7,276 bases of DNA from an uncultured Alphaproteobacteria bacterium (GTDB taxonomy: Bacteria > Pseudomonadota > Alphaproteobacteria > Caulobacterales > Parvularculaceae): contig CALKYG010000125.1 in NCBI GenBank assembly GCA_938003575.1, positions 1 to 7,276 of the forward strand. The letters run 5' to 3'. This document shows, piece after piece, positions 6,345-7,276 of this stretch. Position numbers and translations under genes: made by a program. Every line of letters starts with the position of its first letter. Within the stretch, counting starts at the first letter, position 1. The notes under the pieces were generated by a model that had not been told where the DNA came from, searched no databases, and saw only the letters and a list, made by a program, of their open reading frames with translations.

Positions 6345-7000
6345 CAGCGACAATAAAGGCCGTCATTTTCGATTTCGGCGGCGTTTTCACAACCTCGCCG
6401 GTCGAAAACTTCGCGATTTTCGAAAAAAGTCGCGGCCTGCCCGATCGTTTCATCGGCGGGGTTATCAAGTCGCGGCTCCATGACGGGGCGTTCGCCCGAT
6501 TTGAACGCGGCGAGCTCGGCATGGACGAGTTCGACGCTCTGTTCGCGGCCGAAACGCGGGATGCAGGTTTCGAAATCCGCGGCGCCGATTTTTTGAAGCT
6601 CCTTGATGTCGCCCTCAGGCCTGAAATGATCAATGCGCTTTCGGGCGTGAAGCGCGCCGGGTTTCGCACCGGCTGCATCACCAACAATTTTCCGTCGATC
6701 GAATCGGACGGCTCGCCGCGCATGGCGGAACGGTCGGACGAACTCAGAAAGATTTTCGCCGACTTCGACCATGTCATTGAATCGTCGAAAGCCGGCGTCC
6801 GCAAGCCTGAGCCGCGTATCTATGAAATGATGCTCGAGGCGCTTTCCCTGCCCGCCGCCGCCTGCGTTTTCATCGACGATCTCGGCGTGAATCTCAAACC
6901 GGCGCGGGAAATGGGCATGACCACGATCAGGGCGCCCTTCGGCGACGTCGCTCCGGTTATCGACGAATTGTCTTCGCTTCTCGGCATAGACCTGCGATGA
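6341..7000 (+). CDS. HAD superfamily hydrolase, subfamily IA
   Basis: A 219-residue HAD protein, probably a small-molecule phosphatase. Motif I is VIFDFGGVF with nucleophile Asp11; the residue two positions on, usually an Asp acid/base, is Gly13. Motif II is Thr114 in CITNN (112-116). Motif III is GVRKPEPRIY (152-161) with Lys155. Motif IV is FIDD (177-180) with Asp179 and Asp180, followed by LGVNLKPAREMGM. A helical cap lies between motifs I and II (about 18-90). The DFGG motif and overall shape resemble the YihX/ACAD10/soluble epoxide hydrolase N-domain group. The chosen ATG overlaps the SDR stop as ATGA and begins directly before the first beta strand; an earlier Met at 6260 in this frame would overlap SDR coding heavily and is not needed. 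It is the last gene of the operon. Confidence 0.92.
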   Translation: MTATIKAVIFDFGGVFTTSPVENFAIFEKSRGLPDRFIGGVIKSRLHDGAFARFERGELGMDEFDALFAAETRDAGFEIRGADFLKLLDVALRPEMINALSGVKRAGFRTGCITNNFPSIESDGSPRMAERSDELRKIFADFDHVIESSKAGVRKPEPRIYEMMLEALSLPAAACVFIDDLGVNLKPAREMGMTTIRAPFGDVAPVIDELSSLLGIDLR

Positions 7001-7053
7001 CACGCCTTCTCCTTCTCCGCGCGGGCCATCCCCGCGCCTTTACGATTTCAAAG

Positions 7054-7083
7054 CCGGCGCGGAGCGCCGCGCCGGACTTGTTT
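7054..7083 (+). terminator. Probable intrinsic terminator of the rlmB-HAD operon
   Basis: A perfect nine-base-pair GC-rich stem, CCGGCGCGG (7054-7062) and CCGCGCCGG (7067-7075), closes a four-base loop AGCG. It is followed by ACTTGTTT, a short and imperfect T-rich tail. It sits 53 bases after the HAD stop, a sensible place to end the operon. The weak tail lowers confidence in efficient Rho-independent termination. Confidence 0.6.
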
Positions 7084-7121
7084 GAGCGACGCTGAAATCG
7101 CGTCTCTCCCGGTCCGGCAGG

Positions 7122-7276
7122 TTGGATAATGGGGCCTCGCCAAAGGAGGGGGATAAGTCGGGGGATAAACAGGGGGACAACCCGGGGGATAACCTGGGGG
7201 ACAACCCGGGGGACGCATCAAAATCCCCGAACGAAATCAATGCTGAAGATTTTTTTCAAAAATCGTCGTTAACGCC
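7122..7276 (+). CDS. Possible 5' end of a gene with GDxx tetrapeptide repeats (runs off the window)
   Basis: From 7086 to the window end one plus-strand frame has no stop. Across the G5 array it reads repeated Gly-Asp-x-x units (GDKS, GDKQ, GDNP, GDNL, GDNP, GDAS), followed by the ordinary-looking stretch SPNEINAEDFFQKSSLT. Within the units GAT/GAC and AAG/AAA differences are synonymous in this frame, which hints at coding. Against it, no ATG is available: the only reasonable start is TTG at 7122, with no well-spaced Shine-Dalgarno, and a second forward frame (7129-7272) is also open through the array. No family was recognised. The coordinates assume the TTG start. Confidence 0.3.
   Translation, partial: MDNGASPKEGDKSGDKQGDNPGDNLGDNPGDASKSPNEINAEDFFQKSSLT
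7148..7219 (+). repeat. Six-unit 12-bp tandem array of G5 tracts
   Basis: Units of the form GGGGGAYAANNN start at 7148, 7160, 7172, 7184, 7196 and 7208; the sixth is degenerate after GGGGGAC. The period is exactly 12 bases, and every pair of G5 tracts is separated by seven bases, which satisfies common G-quadruplex patterns. On the minus strand the first five units read TTATCCCCC (three times) or TTGTCCCCC (twice) with three-base spacers, recalling weak DnaA boxes. The array follows the operon terminator and precedes an AT-rich inverted repeat. Function is unknown. Confidence 0.9.
7248..7264. repeat. AT-rich inverted repeat at the right edge
   Basis: GATTTTT (7248-7254) and AAAAATC (7258-7264) are perfect inverted arms around TTC. 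This AT-rich patch stands out in a GC-rich window and lies 28 bases after the G5 array. It could be a melting-prone element or simply Phe/Lys codons of the possible downstream gene. Confidence 0.6.

Noticed and set aside
4869..6353. A 494-codon open frame on the minus strand opposite GST, GFA and SDR
   Set aside because: The plus strand carries three well-recognised families here with overlapping starts and stops. The antisense product is Arg/Asp-rich without motifs, as expected for the reverse of GC-rich coding DNA.
6008..7003. A 331-codon minus-strand frame opposite SDR and HAD
   Set aside because: Antisense to two confidently identified genes, with no recognisable motif.
7040..7240. A minus-strand frame encoding Leu-Ser-Pro repeats across the G5 array
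   Set aside because: The repeats come from the 12-base period, which keeps several frames open on both strands; the start is inside the window edge region and the rest crosses the terminator hairpin.

Overview
This is a GC-rich, densely packed chromosomal window. It most likely comes from an alphaproteobacterium, perhaps near the Caulobacterales/Parvularculales/Hyphomonadaceae, although that placement is inferred only from gene order and protein flavour. The rlpA - dac - tmk - holB order on the minus strand is, from memory, a common alphaproteobacterial arrangement. Nothing in the window looks like recent transfer: there are no transposases, phage genes, CRISPR arrays or composition breaks.

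Left half (1-2975, minus strand), read from right to left: an RlpA-type septal lytic transglycosylase lipoprotein, a PBP5-type D-alanyl-D-alanine carboxypeptidase, thymidylate kinase (tmk), and the first 53 codons of the DNA polymerase III delta' subunit (holB), cut by the window edge. dac and tmk abut as TAAATG and tmk and holB overlap as ATGA, so the end of this operon is probably translationally coupled. It joins cell-wall remodelling to DNA precursor supply and replication.

Middle (2976-3664): two class II tRNA genes that converge, tRNA-Ser(UGA) on plus and tRNA-Tyr(GUA) on minus, both with encoded CCA. About 214 bases with no gene lie between them, containing a small hairpin. Promoter-like elements are visible upstream of each tRNA.

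Right half (3665-7000, plus strand): a tight five-gene run of rlmB (23S rRNA 2'-O-methyltransferase), a glutathione S-transferase, a small GFA/CENP-V-fold zinc protein, a short-chain dehydrogenase and a HAD hydrolase. Three of the four junctions are ATGA overlaps and the fourth has a ribosome binding site overlapping the previous stop. The four genes after rlmB look like a small-molecule or carbonyl detoxification set, but no substrate can be read from the sequence.

Right edge (7001-7276): a strong GC-rich hairpin that probably ends the rlmB operon, then a striking exact 12-base-period array of six G5 tracts (7148-7219), then an AT-rich inverted repeat and the window end. The array can be read as a G-quadruplex-prone tract, as weak DnaA-box-like sites (TTRTCCCCC on the minus strand), or as the GDxx repeat N-terminus of a gene running off the window. 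It is the most unusual part of the window and remains unresolved.
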